This document shows, piece after piece, positions 1 to 6,191 of a stretch of DNA of 6,232 nucleotides (within the stretch, counting starts at the first letter, position 1; the number at the start of each line of letters is the position of its first letter). This DNA comes from FEN-727 sp036508635. Lineage in GTDB: Bacteria; Actinomycetota; Geothermincolia; Fen-727; Anoxymicrobiaceae. The translations under genes and the position numbers were made by a program. The notes under the pieces are model-generated. The model was given only the letters and a program-made list of their open reading frames with translations. It was not told the origin of the DNA and did not search any database. The stretch is taken from positions 1 through 6,232 of the forward strand of contig DATCGY010000322.1 in assembly GCA_036508635.1 (NCBI GenBank), written 5' to 3'.

Positions 1-2
1 CG

Positions 3-1622
3 CTGAAGCTGTCGTGGGTGTTCGACACGCTCGAGCCGTCACACCGTGATGTCGAAGGCGACTTCAAGAGCGATGAGCTCGCCAGGGAATGCGACCCTTC
101 CGGTAAAGACCCCGGGTGGTACCCGACGCTCCTCTCCGAGATGGACAAATGGCCGAGTCTCGCGTTCAACCTCTCGGTATCGCCGATGCTTCTCGAGGAC
201 ATCAAGGCGATGTCGGGGGGCTACGTGGTCCGTCGTGGTGACCATACGCAGGGGGTCGGGGCCAACTCCGTGCAGGCCGGGAACGCTTCAGAGGTGATCA
301 TGGGGTTCAAGGGGCTGCTCCAATCACCTCGCTACCAGGTCATGCCCGAGCCGTACGCCTCGCCGAACCTCGAGACGCTAGTCTCCCTCAAGTGGAGCAA
401 CGACGCGCGGGACCAGATCTCCCGGGGACACAAGCTCCTGGAGGAGACGCTCGACGCGGCCCTCTCAAACGAGTTCAACTGCCCACCGGCGCTCCTCTCC
501 AACACGCAGGTCCTTAACGAACTCGGGACCGATGTCGGGCAGTTCCTGGTCCTTTCGCCAGACCTGCTCGAGCGCAGCAGCCAGGGCAAGAGGCTGCTCC
601 GCGGGTCCACACTCACGTCTCCCGTCCTGCTTAAGGGGGGGGCCGGCAACCGCAAAGAGCTGGCTCTGTTCGCGGACACCAGGATGCAGAAACTCCTCGC
701 GCGCCTGAGCGCGAGCGGCGATCCCCACGGTGTCGCACAGATAATCCTCGCCGAGCTGACCAACCTGTATCTCGAGAAGCCCGAGGCCAATCGCGCCGTG
801 GTCGTGGTAGCGCCCGGTTCGTGGCATCCGTCAAAGGACGTCCTCGACGAGTTGTTCCGTGCACTGAGTGGTGCTCCCTGGTTGAAGAGCGTCACGCTGG
901 CGGAGAACATCATGACGGTACCGACAGTGAATTCGACCGCCCTCGAGATACCCGGGGCTCAGACCTCCGGGGAGCTTAGCGAATACTTCAAGAAGGTCGG
1001 GATTGCGCGCGATAAGTACGCGAGCTATCACGACATAGTGCTGACCGGCAACCCCTTCCTCGTGCCACTGCTTCGAGACGTCTATACGAGCGAGAGCGAC
1101 GTCTGGCGTGAGTGGGCCCGGAACGTCGAAGGGTTGAAGTACGCCTCCTTCGTGACCCAGACAGTGACGGGCGAGCTCGACAAAGTCATCATGCCGGTGA
1201 ACGGTTCTATCACCCTGACATCGGACAAGGCCAAAATCCCATTGTCCGTTGTCAACGGGACCGGGTATCGAATCAAAGCCGAGCTCAAATGCACGAGCAA
1301 CGGCCTCGTCATCACCACCCCCTCGCAGAAGGTTTTACTCGAGCCCAAGGAGAACCTTTTCGAAGTGCCGGTCAAAGTAAGAAGCAAAGGCCGCGTGCGC
1401 TTTTCGGCGCGCCTGGTTGCCGGCGATTTTATCCTGGGGGAGCTCGACTTCAGCGTTCGGACGAGCAGGTTCAACACGTTTGCCATACTGCTGGTCGGTG
1501 GGCTGCTGGCCCTCATTGGAATAATATGGTCGGCCAGGTATATGTCCAGGCGAAAGGCAGGCAAGCATAGGCAGCTCCAGGCCAAGACTCCCGATAATGA
1601 GGAACCGGCGCCGGAAGGATGA
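3..1622 (+). CDS. DUF6049-like membrane-anchored surface protein, 5'-truncated by the window edge
   Basis: Conserved protein of unknown biochemical function, likely exported and anchored at the outer face of the membrane. The frame is open from base 3 and reads LKLSW into VFDTLEPSH, so the GTG at 18 is probably internal and the true start lies upstream. Numbering from that GTG (534 residues): residues 1-300 form a large alpha/beta region that loosely recalls glycosidase/deacetylase-like folds (LKLSWVFDTLEPSH, FNLSVSPMLLEDI), but I see no certain catalytic residues. Residues about 390-484 are a beta-rich Ig-like domain (GSITLTSDKAKIPLSVVNGT). One membrane helix lies at about 485-509, followed by a basic, then acidic, 25-residue cytoplasmic tail. 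This layout and the position directly before murJ match the actinobacterial DUF6049 family (Rv3909-Rv3910 order). An export signal would be in the missing N-terminus. A run of eight G (635-642) sits in frame. Family assignment is by recall of pattern and context; a role with MurJ is inferred. Confidence 0.75.
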   Translation: MKLSWVFDTLEPSHRDVEGDFKSDELARECDPSGKDPGWYPTLLSEMDKWPSLAFNLSVSPMLLEDIKAMSGGYVVRRGDHTQGVGANSVQAGNASEVIMGFKGLLQSPRYQVMPEPYASPNLETLVSLKWSNDARDQISRGHKLLEETLDAALSNEFNCPPALLSNTQVLNELGTDVGQFLVLSPDLLERSSQGKRLLRGSTLTSPVLLKGGAGNRKELALFADTRMQKLLARLSASGDPHGVAQIILAELTNLYLEKPEANRAVVVVAPGSWHPSKDVLDELFRALSGAPWLKSVTLAENIMTVPTVNSTALEIPGAQTSGELSEYFKKVGIARDKYASYHDIVLTGNPFLVPLLRDVYTSESDVWREWARNVEGLKYASFVTQTVTGELDKVIMPVNGSITLTSDKAKIPLSVVNGTGYRIKAELKCTSNGLVITTPSQKVLLEPKENLFEVPVKVRSKGRVRFSARLVAGDFILGELDFSVRTSRFNTFAILLVGGLLALIGIIWSARYMSRRKAGKHRQLQAKTPDNEEPAPEG

Positions 1623-3273
1623 GCCCGGACAGGGCTTGAAGCCGGCATCTTTCGCCCGCGGGGCCTCGGTGATGACGCTGGGCACAGGCGTAAGCAGGAT
1701 CTCCGGGTTCGTGCGTACAGCCGCGCTGGCCGCCGTGCTGGGCCTGACCGCGAAGTCCATGGCGGACGCCTTCAACCTGGCAAATATCACCCCGAACATC
1801 ATCTACGACCTGATACTCGGAGGGGTGCTGTCCTCTCTCTTCATACCGGTGTTCGTGGAGTACCTCGAGAAGAAGACCGAGGACGAAGCCTGGTACGTGG
1901 CGAACTCCGTGTTCAATATCACGATCGTGCTCCTGACCGTCATGACCGTCGCTCTCTGCCTGGCAGCTCCCTACGTCATCAAGGCGCAGACGTTCCTCGC
2001 GCACAGCCGATACAGGATGAACGCCGACGCGATATTCCTCTTGCGCTTCTTTATATTCGAGGTAATCTTCTACGGCTTCTGCGCCATCTGGACGGGAATC
2101 CTCAACTCGTATAAACACTTTACCGCGCCGGCGTTCGCTCCGATCGCCAACAACATAATCATGATCGGCACCGTCGCCATCTACTACTTTTACCCGAACA
2201 GGTACGTGCTGGCTATCGGCGCCACCCTGGGCGTCGTGGCGATGGCGCTCGTGTTGCTCCCCTGGGTGCGGCGCACGGGGTTCCGTTACAAGCCGGTCTG
2301 GGATCTCCGACATCCGGGGGTTAAAAAGATAGGCCGGCTCGCCGGCCCGGTGATAATCTACGTGCTCATCAACCAGGTCGGTTTGTGGGTGGTCAATATC
2401 CTCGCCATACAGGTGTCCGGAGGGCTCTCGGCGTTCCAGTACGGCTACATACTCTTTCAACTGCCGTACGGCATAATCGCCGTATCGATCATAACGGCTC
2501 TTTTCCCGACACTGTCGGAGCAATCCGTGCGCTCGGAGAAAGATCGAATCGTTGCATCAACCTCGCTGGGGATCAGGACAACCGGCTTCGTTCTCATTCC
2601 GGCTTCCGTAGGAATGGCAATACTGAGCACCCCTATCGTCCAGCTTCTTTTCCAGCACCTCAACTTCAAGGGACGCGACACCAACATGCTGGCCTCGGTC
2701 CTGTTTTACTTCGTCCTGGGCCTGTTCTTCTTCGCAGTTTTTATGCTCGTGTTGAAAATCTTCTACTCGATGCAGGACACAAAAACGCCGATGGTGGTGG
2801 CGGCAGTTATTATCGCGATCAACATCGCGGTGGATTTTCTCTATTTCTACACTTTCAAGACAAACGTCATGAAAGTGTCCGGGCTGGCCCTGGGGAACAG
2901 CACCGCTTATTTCCTGGGAGCGATCGTGGTCTGGATCGTGTTGTGGCGAAGGCTCGGGTCGATCGACGGACCCAGGATCGCGCGTTCGCTGGTGAAGATG
3001 TGTGTCGCATCGGTCCTGATGGGCGCGGCATGTTGGGCCACCGCTCTTCTCGTCGAGAAAACGGTTGGAGTCAGCGGCTTCGGCGGACAGCTCCTGCAGG
3101 TCACGGCGTCGATCCTCGTGTCAATCATCGTCTATCTGGCGGTGGCGCACGTCCTCAAGAGCGAAGAGATGGATGCGCTGAAGAGACTGTTGGCACGTTT
3201 CCTGAAACGAAGCCAGGACGAGCTGGACCCGGTTCAGAAAGAGCCGGTTGACGAAGACAGTATCATGGACTGA
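1597..3273 (+). CDS. murJ: MurJ/MviN-type lipid II flippase
   Basis: Integral membrane transporter of the MOP superfamily that flips the peptidoglycan precursor lipid II across the cytoplasmic membrane. The 558 residues are mostly hydrophobic, consistent with about 14 membrane helices. Family marks are GVSRISGFVR (31-40, with Arg34 and Arg40), ADAFNLANITPN (56-67, with Asp57), GGVLSSLFIPVF (75-86), FQLPYGIIAVSIITALFP (287-304) and FYSMQDTKTP (389-398). FQLPYGI and the missing arginine in that helix fit actinobacterial rather than E. coli-type MurJ. A charged tail (about 521-558) ends the protein; there is no pseudokinase domain as in M. tuberculosis Rv3910. The ATG at 1597 overlaps the upstream gene by 26 bp, suggesting co-transcription, but it has no clear ribosome binding site. 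In-frame TTG at 1636 or GTG at 1669 are alternatives, and the conserved region begins around residue 20. Flippase assignment is very secure; the exact start is not. Confidence 0.95.
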   Translation: MRNRRRKDEPGQGLKPASFARGASVMTLGTGVSRISGFVRTAALAAVLGLTAKSMADAFNLANITPNIIYDLILGGVLSSLFIPVFVEYLEKKTEDEAWYVANSVFNITIVLLTVMTVALCLAAPYVIKAQTFLAHSRYRMNADAIFLLRFFIFEVIFYGFCAIWTGILNSYKHFTAPAFAPIANNIIMIGTVAIYYFYPNRYVLAIGATLGVVAMALVLLPWVRRTGFRYKPVWDLRHPGVKKIGRLAGPVIIYVLINQVGLWVVNILAIQVSGGLSAFQYGYILFQLPYGIIAVSIITALFPTLSEQSVRSEKDRIVASTSLGIRTTGFVLIPASVGMAILSTPIVQLLFQHLNFKGRDTNMLASVLFYFVLGLFFFAVFMLVLKIFYSMQDTKTPMVVAAVIIAINIAVDFLYFYTFKTNVMKVSGLALGNSTAYFLGAIVVWIVLWRRLGSIDGPRIARSLVKMCVASVLMGAACWATALLVEKTVGVSGFGGQLLQVTASILVSIIVYLAVAHVLKSEEMDALKRLLARFLKRSQDELDPVQKEPVDEDSIMD

Positions 3274-3285
3274 ACCTGCATCGTT

Positions 3286-3291
3286 TATAGT
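3286..3291 (+). promoter_or_regulatory. possible -10 box for the TadE-like gene
   Basis: TATAGT lies 12 bp past the murJ stop in an AT-rich patch (TTTATAGTAGTAG) that stands out from the GC-rich surroundings. No recognisable -35 box lies 16-18 bp upstream, so this is weak. The gene could equally be read through from murJ. Confidence 0.3.
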
Positions 3292-3303
3292 AGTAGTGGA
3301 GCC

Positions 3304-3321
3304 GTTGAACGCGTGTTCAAC
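3304..3321. repeat. perfect 7-bp inverted repeat, operator-like or RNA hairpin
   Basis: GTTGAAC - GCGT - GTTCAAC is a perfect dyad with a 4-base centre. It sits between the TATAGT box (3286-3291) and the ribosome binding site (3334-3340) of the TadE-like gene. As DNA it could bind a dimeric regulator; as RNA it would form a 7-bp, tetraloop hairpin in the leader. No T-tract follows, so a classical terminator for murJ is unlikely. Confidence 0.5.
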
Positions 3322-3346
3322 CACGTATCCGGGGGAGGAATTGAAG

Positions 3347-3790
3347 TTGTTGATCGTAAGGCGACTCATGCGGGACGAAAGGGGCCAGATACTGAGACAC
3401 GTCGTCACGCTCGGGATCATCTTCGCGGTGATAATACTCGTCTTGGTCGAGGTCGGGCCGATACTGTGGCTGCGCTTCTTCAGCACGGTCGAGGAGGCTG
3501 ACGACCTGGCAAACGCGGCCGCGTATCAATACAAGACGTTCAAGAGCGAGGCGGATGCCACAACTGAGGTAGTCAGCAAGATGAAGACGATGGGTTTCTC
3601 GGACGACGAGATAACCCAGTCGACGCTGCTGTTCCTGCCCCCGGGACCTGTCGATAAGACCTCAGTCAGGATGACCGTCGTGCGTTACGCGAACACTCTC
3701 ATCATCAGGCATGTCGCGGCTCTGAAGAAACTGGCAAGAGTATCCACGACCAAGGAGGTCCAGATCTCCGCGGCAAACGAAAAGCAGTAA
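3347..3790 (+). CDS. small single-pass membrane protein, TadE/pseudopilin-like (tentative)
   Basis: Function unknown. The reading frame extends up to TTG 3248, but that would overlap murJ and run through the inverted repeat. A strong purine-rich site GGAGGAA (3334-3340) lies 6 bases before TTG 3347, the best start (147 residues); TTG 3350 is next best, and ATG 3368 is too far away. From TTG 3347: a short basic N-terminus with RDERGQ (9-14), one hydrophobic helix (about 19-42), then an amphipathic stretch EEADDLANAAAYQYK, a hydrophilic region, and a C-terminal part (VRMTVVRYANTLIIRH) that looks beta-strand-like. The order of a charged RGQ-type N-terminus, one helix and a following Asn-Ala-Ala helix recalls TadE-family minor pilins, but the usual VEFALVLP signature is absent, so the assignment is tentative. 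No other tad genes are in the window. It follows murJ by 73 bp on the same strand and ends 20 bp before a convergent gene. Confidence 0.7.
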   Translation: MLIVRRLMRDERGQILRHVVTLGIIFAVIILVLVEVGPILWLRFFSTVEEADDLANAAAYQYKTFKSEADATTEVVSKMKTMGFSDDEITQSTLLFLPPGPVDKTSVRMTVVRYANTLIIRHVAALKKLARVSTTKEVQISAANEKQ

Positions 3791-3810
3791 CCCGGCAGCC
3801 GGCGCGTCAC

Positions 3811-4089
3811 CTACATCTGCGCCGCTTCCTGCATACCGCTGACCTCGCCTTCTTCCATGGGATAGAAGAAACTGACCGAGTTCCTGTTGACGCCAAGGAA
3901 CGGTGCGTTGTAGAGCTTCTTTCCGTCAGCCAGGCTGTAGATCTCGGCATCGGTGACCGGTATGAACGCCGTGTCCTTGATGTTGACCAGGTCGAGCAAC
4001 CTGGCGCCCGGGTACTTGTACATGTCCCCCACTATGCGAAAGCGGTCAACGAGAATCGTTACTTTTACCTTCTCCTTTGGAACATGCAT
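3811..4089 (-). CDS. small conserved protein, DUF6812-like
   Basis: Function unknown; soluble, 92 residues, no membrane segment or signal peptide. The pattern VKVTILVDRFRIVGDMYKYPGARLLDLVN (residues 8-36) followed by AFIPVTDAEIYSL (41-53) resembles small DUF6812-type proteins, which share the order of a beta-strand opening, a G-x-hydrophobic-x-x-P segment, a leucine/asparagine segment (LLDLVN) and a strand with F-I-P-V-T-D-A. The C-terminus (VNRNSVSFFYPMEEGE) could be a further strand plus an acidic tail. The frame extends upstream to 4182, but ATG 4089 is clearly the start: AGGAGG at 4102-4097 lies 7 bases ahead of it and a promoter lies just upstream. It converges on the TadE-like gene with 20 bp between the stop codons. 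The family name is from memory of the motif; the gene itself is well supported. Confidence 0.8.
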   Translation of the reverse strand: MHVPKEKVKVTILVDRFRIVGDMYKYPGARLLDLVNIKDTAFIPVTDAEIYSLADGKKLYNAPFLGVNRNSVSFFYPMEEGEVSGMQEAAQM

Positions 4090-4096
4090 GCGTGAG

Positions 4097-4102
4097 CCTC
4101 CT
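4097..4102 (-). promoter_or_regulatory. ribosome binding site fixing the DUF6812-like start
   Basis: Perfect AGGAGG on the minus strand, 7 bases before ATG 4089. It rules out the longer reading frame starting at 4182. Confidence 0.85.
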
Positions 4103-4139
4103 GTTTCTCCACCAGTACGCCGGTCTCCTGGCTCCCTAT

Positions 4140-4169
4140 TGTATATCGTCGAGGCCCAACGGTCATCAA
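4140..4169 (-). promoter_or_regulatory. sigma70-type promoter for the DUF6812-like gene
   Basis: On the minus strand, TTGATG (4169-4164) is followed after 18 bp by TATACA (4145-4140). Transcription would start near 4133, giving a leader of about 45 bases that contains the AGGAGG site. It lies in the 99-bp gap between the two minus-strand genes, so the downstream gene need not depend on the DUF2085 transcript. Confidence 0.55.
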
Positions 4170-4188
4170 CCAGTCCAAGCAAACGCGG

Positions 4189-4908
4189 CTACGTCGTACG
4201 CCCCAACACCCAGTGAAGCCTGTTCGAGATTATAACCTCGACGACGATGGCGAGCAGCGCAATCATTGAGATGACGCCGGGGCCGGGAACCGGGCCCGAG
4301 CCGCGCACCCGGATCCAGACCAGCGAGACCAGCGTGAAGTTCAATACCGCAAACGCGAACATTATCGAAAGCGTAACGAGCGGCGCCCAGACCCAGAACG
4401 CCCCGGGCCATTCCGGCCAGAGCACCAGGGAGACGGCCGCGGGCACCACGAGCAACATGGCCACCTGCCACCACGATGCCAGTGTCCGCCCGGGCTCCGG
4501 ATCGGCGTCTTGCGCACCAGGGTGCAGGTGAAGGGAGAGCTGGGTCGCCGCCAGTGGAAAGACCAAGGCCGCAAGACCGGTGCCCGCAAGTGCCCCGGTG
4601 ACGAGCCTGATCGCATTCGTAGACTCCCTGATGCCGGCATATGAGGTCAGGGCATCGATCACGGTCGGGAGCACGAAAAGCGAGACAACAAGAAGCATGG
4701 GCCACTCGGGGTACTCCCTGGGAAAAACGCCGTATGCCACGAGGAGCGCGATGGTACAGACGGCAAAGCCCAGGAATATCCCCGTATCGCGGGCACAGAC
4801 AGGAAGCGCGCGACCTCCGTACATCAGGGTCCGGCCGGGCAACTGGTGACAGATAGCGTATCCCACCTGGTCCATGAGCCAGGTGATAGCGCTCGCGATA
4901 GAACTCAT
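4189..4908 (-). CDS. DUF2085 family integral membrane protein
   Basis: Polytopic membrane protein of unknown function, 239 residues from ATG 4908. The N-terminal part carries the DUF2085 marks: CHQ at residues 20-22, then PVCARDTGIFLGF at 36-48, then D-x(6)-G-x-R-x-S-x-N-x(2)-R-x(2)-T-G (Asp85 to Gly105). The two conserved cysteines (Cys20, Cys38) with His21 and Asp41 could form a redox or metal site; that is inference. About five to six hydrophobic segments follow (roughly 43-60, 70-88, 102-118, 150-165, 172-195, 208-228). The C-terminal half is an additional membrane region beyond the conserved core. The frame opens at GTG 4926, but neither start has a Shine-Dalgarno site. TATAGT (4920-4915) lies 6 bases before ATG 4908, so a leaderless mRNA starting at that ATG is likely. 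It is divergent from the PLP enzyme gene. Confidence 0.85.
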   Translation of the reverse strand: MSSIASAITWLMDQVGYAICHQLPGRTLMYGGRALPVCARDTGIFLGFAVCTIALLVAYGVFPREYPEWPMLLVVSLFVLPTVIDALTSYAGIRESTNAIRLVTGALAGTGLAALVFPLAATQLSLHLHPGAQDADPEPGRTLASWWQVAMLLVVPAAVSLVLWPEWPGAFWVWAPLVTLSIMFAFAVLNFTLVSLVWIRVRGSGPVPGPGVISMIALLAIVVEVIISNRLHWVLGRTT

Positions 4909-4914
4909 ACAATT

Positions 4915-4932
4915 ACTATATAGCACTATAAT
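4915..4932. promoter_or_regulatory. divergent promoter with interleaved -10 boxes
   Basis: An 18-bp AT-rich core in GC-rich surroundings. Plus strand: TATAAT at 4927-4932, a perfect -10 for the PLP enzyme gene. Minus strand: TATAGT at 4920-4915 and again at 4930-4925, the first placed 6 bases before ATG 4908 of the DUF2085 gene. The plus TATAAT overlaps the distal minus TATAGT. The plus-strand core contains two ACTATA copies 10 bp apart and the palindrome CTATATAG (4916-4923). No good TTGACA-like -35 is visible on either strand at 16-18 bp, which suggests activator dependence or strong reliance on the -10. Confidence 0.55.
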
Positions 4933-4955
4933 GAAACTGGTTGCTTCCTAGGCTG

Positions 4956-4994
4956 GGCCTCTCCGGGCCCGGCTCCGGGCGGCCTGGAGAGACC
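4956..4994 (+). promoter_or_regulatory. GC-rich nested hairpin in the leader of the PLP enzyme gene
   Basis: GGCCTCTCC (4956-4964) pairs with GGAGAGACC (4986-4994) with one C-A mismatch. Inside it, GCCCGG (4967-4972) faces CCGGGC (4975-4980). It lies about 20 bases into the predicted transcript and about 75 bases before the start codon. The 5' arm CTCTCC can also pair with GGAGAG at 5055-5060, which overlaps the ribosome binding site. No T-tract follows it. I do not recognise a known riboswitch class. Confidence 0.4.
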
Positions 4995-5069
4995 GCCCTC
5001 AAGTCTTGGTCTCAAGCCCGGATCAAGAATTATGCACCAGGCCAGCGCTTGCGAGGAGAGTTCTTGACG

Positions 5070-6191
5070 ATGGCAAGACCGCTGCTCTTTGAAGCTTGTC
5101 CCGAGCTCGCCGCTGAAGTCGACTGGATGCCGCTCGGAGATTACCCAACTCCCGTAGCCAGGATGGCAGGCCTCTGTGGCGCGGAAGGGATCCGCGATCT
5201 TTACATCAAGCGGGACGACTTGAGCTCCCCACATTACGGCGGAAACAAGGTTCGCAAGCTCGAGTTCATCCTCGCCAGGGCGAAAGCCAGGGGTTGCAGC
5301 ACTGTTATCACCTACGGAGCGGTCGGGTCCAACCACGTTCTTGCGACTGTCGTTCACGGGCATCGCGTTGGCCTCGAGACGATCGCGCTCCTGGCGCCAC
5401 AGCCAAACGCCGCCTACGTGCGCAAGAACCTGCTGCTGGACCAGGCCCATGGAGCCCGGTTCGCTGTCGCCACATCGATGGGCGCGATCCCGGCCACACT
5501 TGTAAAAGCGCTGGTCTCGGGTTTTGACGTCTCTCGAGCGAAGTTCCCATACATCGTCCCGCCAGGCGGTTCTTACATCTGGGGCACACTGGGATACGTG
5601 GACGCCGCACTGGAGCTGAAGCAACAGGTGGAAGCCGGGGAGCTCCCGGAACCGGAGTTCATCTTTGTCACGTACGGGAGCGGAAGCACCGCGGCCGGCC
5701 TCATCGCGGGGGTCCAGCTCGCGGGGCTGGAGAGCCGCGTCGTAGCGGTTCGCGTCGTAGACGAGATCGCGTGCAACCGCTGGATACTTGGGTACCACGT
5801 CAACCGCGCCGTCAGTTTTCTCAATCGCAACTGCACCGGAAAACGACTGCGCAAGGTACCCCCACGTGAGACTATCCTGATAGACGATTTCGCCGGCCCG
5901 ACTTACGCATGCTTCACGCCCGAGGGCATGGATGCCGTGCGAAAGGCAAGAGAGTGCGATGGAATCAAGCTCGACGGCACCTATACGGGCAAGACACTTG
6001 CAGCGACCCTCGACTTCATCGAGCGCAACGGCCTGCATCGCAGGCCTTCCCTCTTCTGGAACACCCTCAGCTCAGCCGACCTCTACCCACAGGTGGCATC
6101 CACCGACTATCACAACCTTCCCCCCGGACTCCACCACTATTTCGAAGAACCCCTCCAGGAAGAACAACTCGGCTGCGAAGTCGTCTACTAA
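5070..6191 (+). CDS. PLP-dependent enzyme of the D-cysteine desulfhydrase / ACC deaminase family
   Basis: Cytoplasmic fold-type II PLP enzyme, 373 residues from ATG 5070. Family members act on small amino acids such as D-cysteine (giving pyruvate, sulfide and ammonia) or 1-aminocyclopropane-1-carboxylate; the substrate here cannot be told from sequence. Visible marks: LPGLDYPTPV-like opening PLGDYPTPV (21-29), LYIKRDDL (44-51), GGNKVRKLEF (57-66) with Lys60 as the likely Schiff-base lysine, GSNH (86-89), PPGGSYIWGTLGYVDAALEL, a Gly/Ser-rich YGSGSTAAGL phosphate-binding loop, and LDGTYTGKTLAA near the C-terminus, then FWNTLSS. The Gln that normally precedes SNH is Gly. It is longer than typical DcyD or ACC deaminase (about 330-340). 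The open frame extends to TTG 4941, but that part is leader. GAGGAGAG (5053-5060) precedes both ATG 5070 (11-base gap from AGGAG) and in-frame TTG 5064 (5-base gap), so either may be used. Transcribed divergently from the DUF2085 gene. Confidence 0.88.
   Translation: MARPLLFEACPELAAEVDWMPLGDYPTPVARMAGLCGAEGIRDLYIKRDDLSSPHYGGNKVRKLEFILARAKARGCSTVITYGAVGSNHVLATVVHGHRVGLETIALLAPQPNAAYVRKNLLLDQAHGARFAVATSMGAIPATLVKALVSGFDVSRAKFPYIVPPGGSYIWGTLGYVDAALELKQQVEAGELPEPEFIFVTYGSGSTAAGLIAGVQLAGLESRVVAVRVVDEIACNRWILGYHVNRAVSFLNRNCTGKRLRKVPPRETILIDDFAGPTYACFTPEGMDAVRKARECDGIKLDGTYTGKTLAATLDFIERNGLHRRPSLFWNTLSSADLYPQVASTDYHNLPPGLHHYFEEPLQEEQLGCEVVY

Noticed and set aside
1513..2523. Minus-strand open frame (336 codons) opposite murJ
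   Set aside because: Antisense to conserved MurJ coding sequence. The translation is low-complexity in His, Arg, Asp and Glu, with no ribosome binding site that I could see.
3248..3346. N-terminal extension of the TadE-like protein to TTG 3248
   Set aside because: It would overlap murJ and run through the inverted repeat and the ribosome binding site; TTG 3347 has ideal spacing to GGAGGAA.
3800..3824. Possible terminator hairpin between the convergent genes (CGGCGC / GCGCCG)
   Set aside because: Only a 6-bp stem with a 13-base loop and no T-tract on either strand, and one arm lies within the DUF6812-like coding sequence. Not enough to call.
4166..4912. Alternative minus-strand frame (248 codons) across the DUF2085 gene
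   Set aside because: The neighbouring frame carries the intact DUF2085 motifs and membrane helices; this one gives Arg/Cys/Gly-rich sequence without a coherent pattern.
4941..5069. N-terminal extension of the PLP enzyme to TTG 4941
   Set aside because: The extra 43 residues are Gly/Pro/Arg-rich and unlike the family N-terminus, the TTG has no ribosome binding site, and the region folds as a hairpin leader.
4926..6038. Long minus-strand open frame (370 codons) opposite the PLP enzyme gene
   Set aside because: It is an antisense shadow of a clearly recognised enzyme. Its translation shows no family motif and is rich in the charged residues typical of reversed GC-rich codons.
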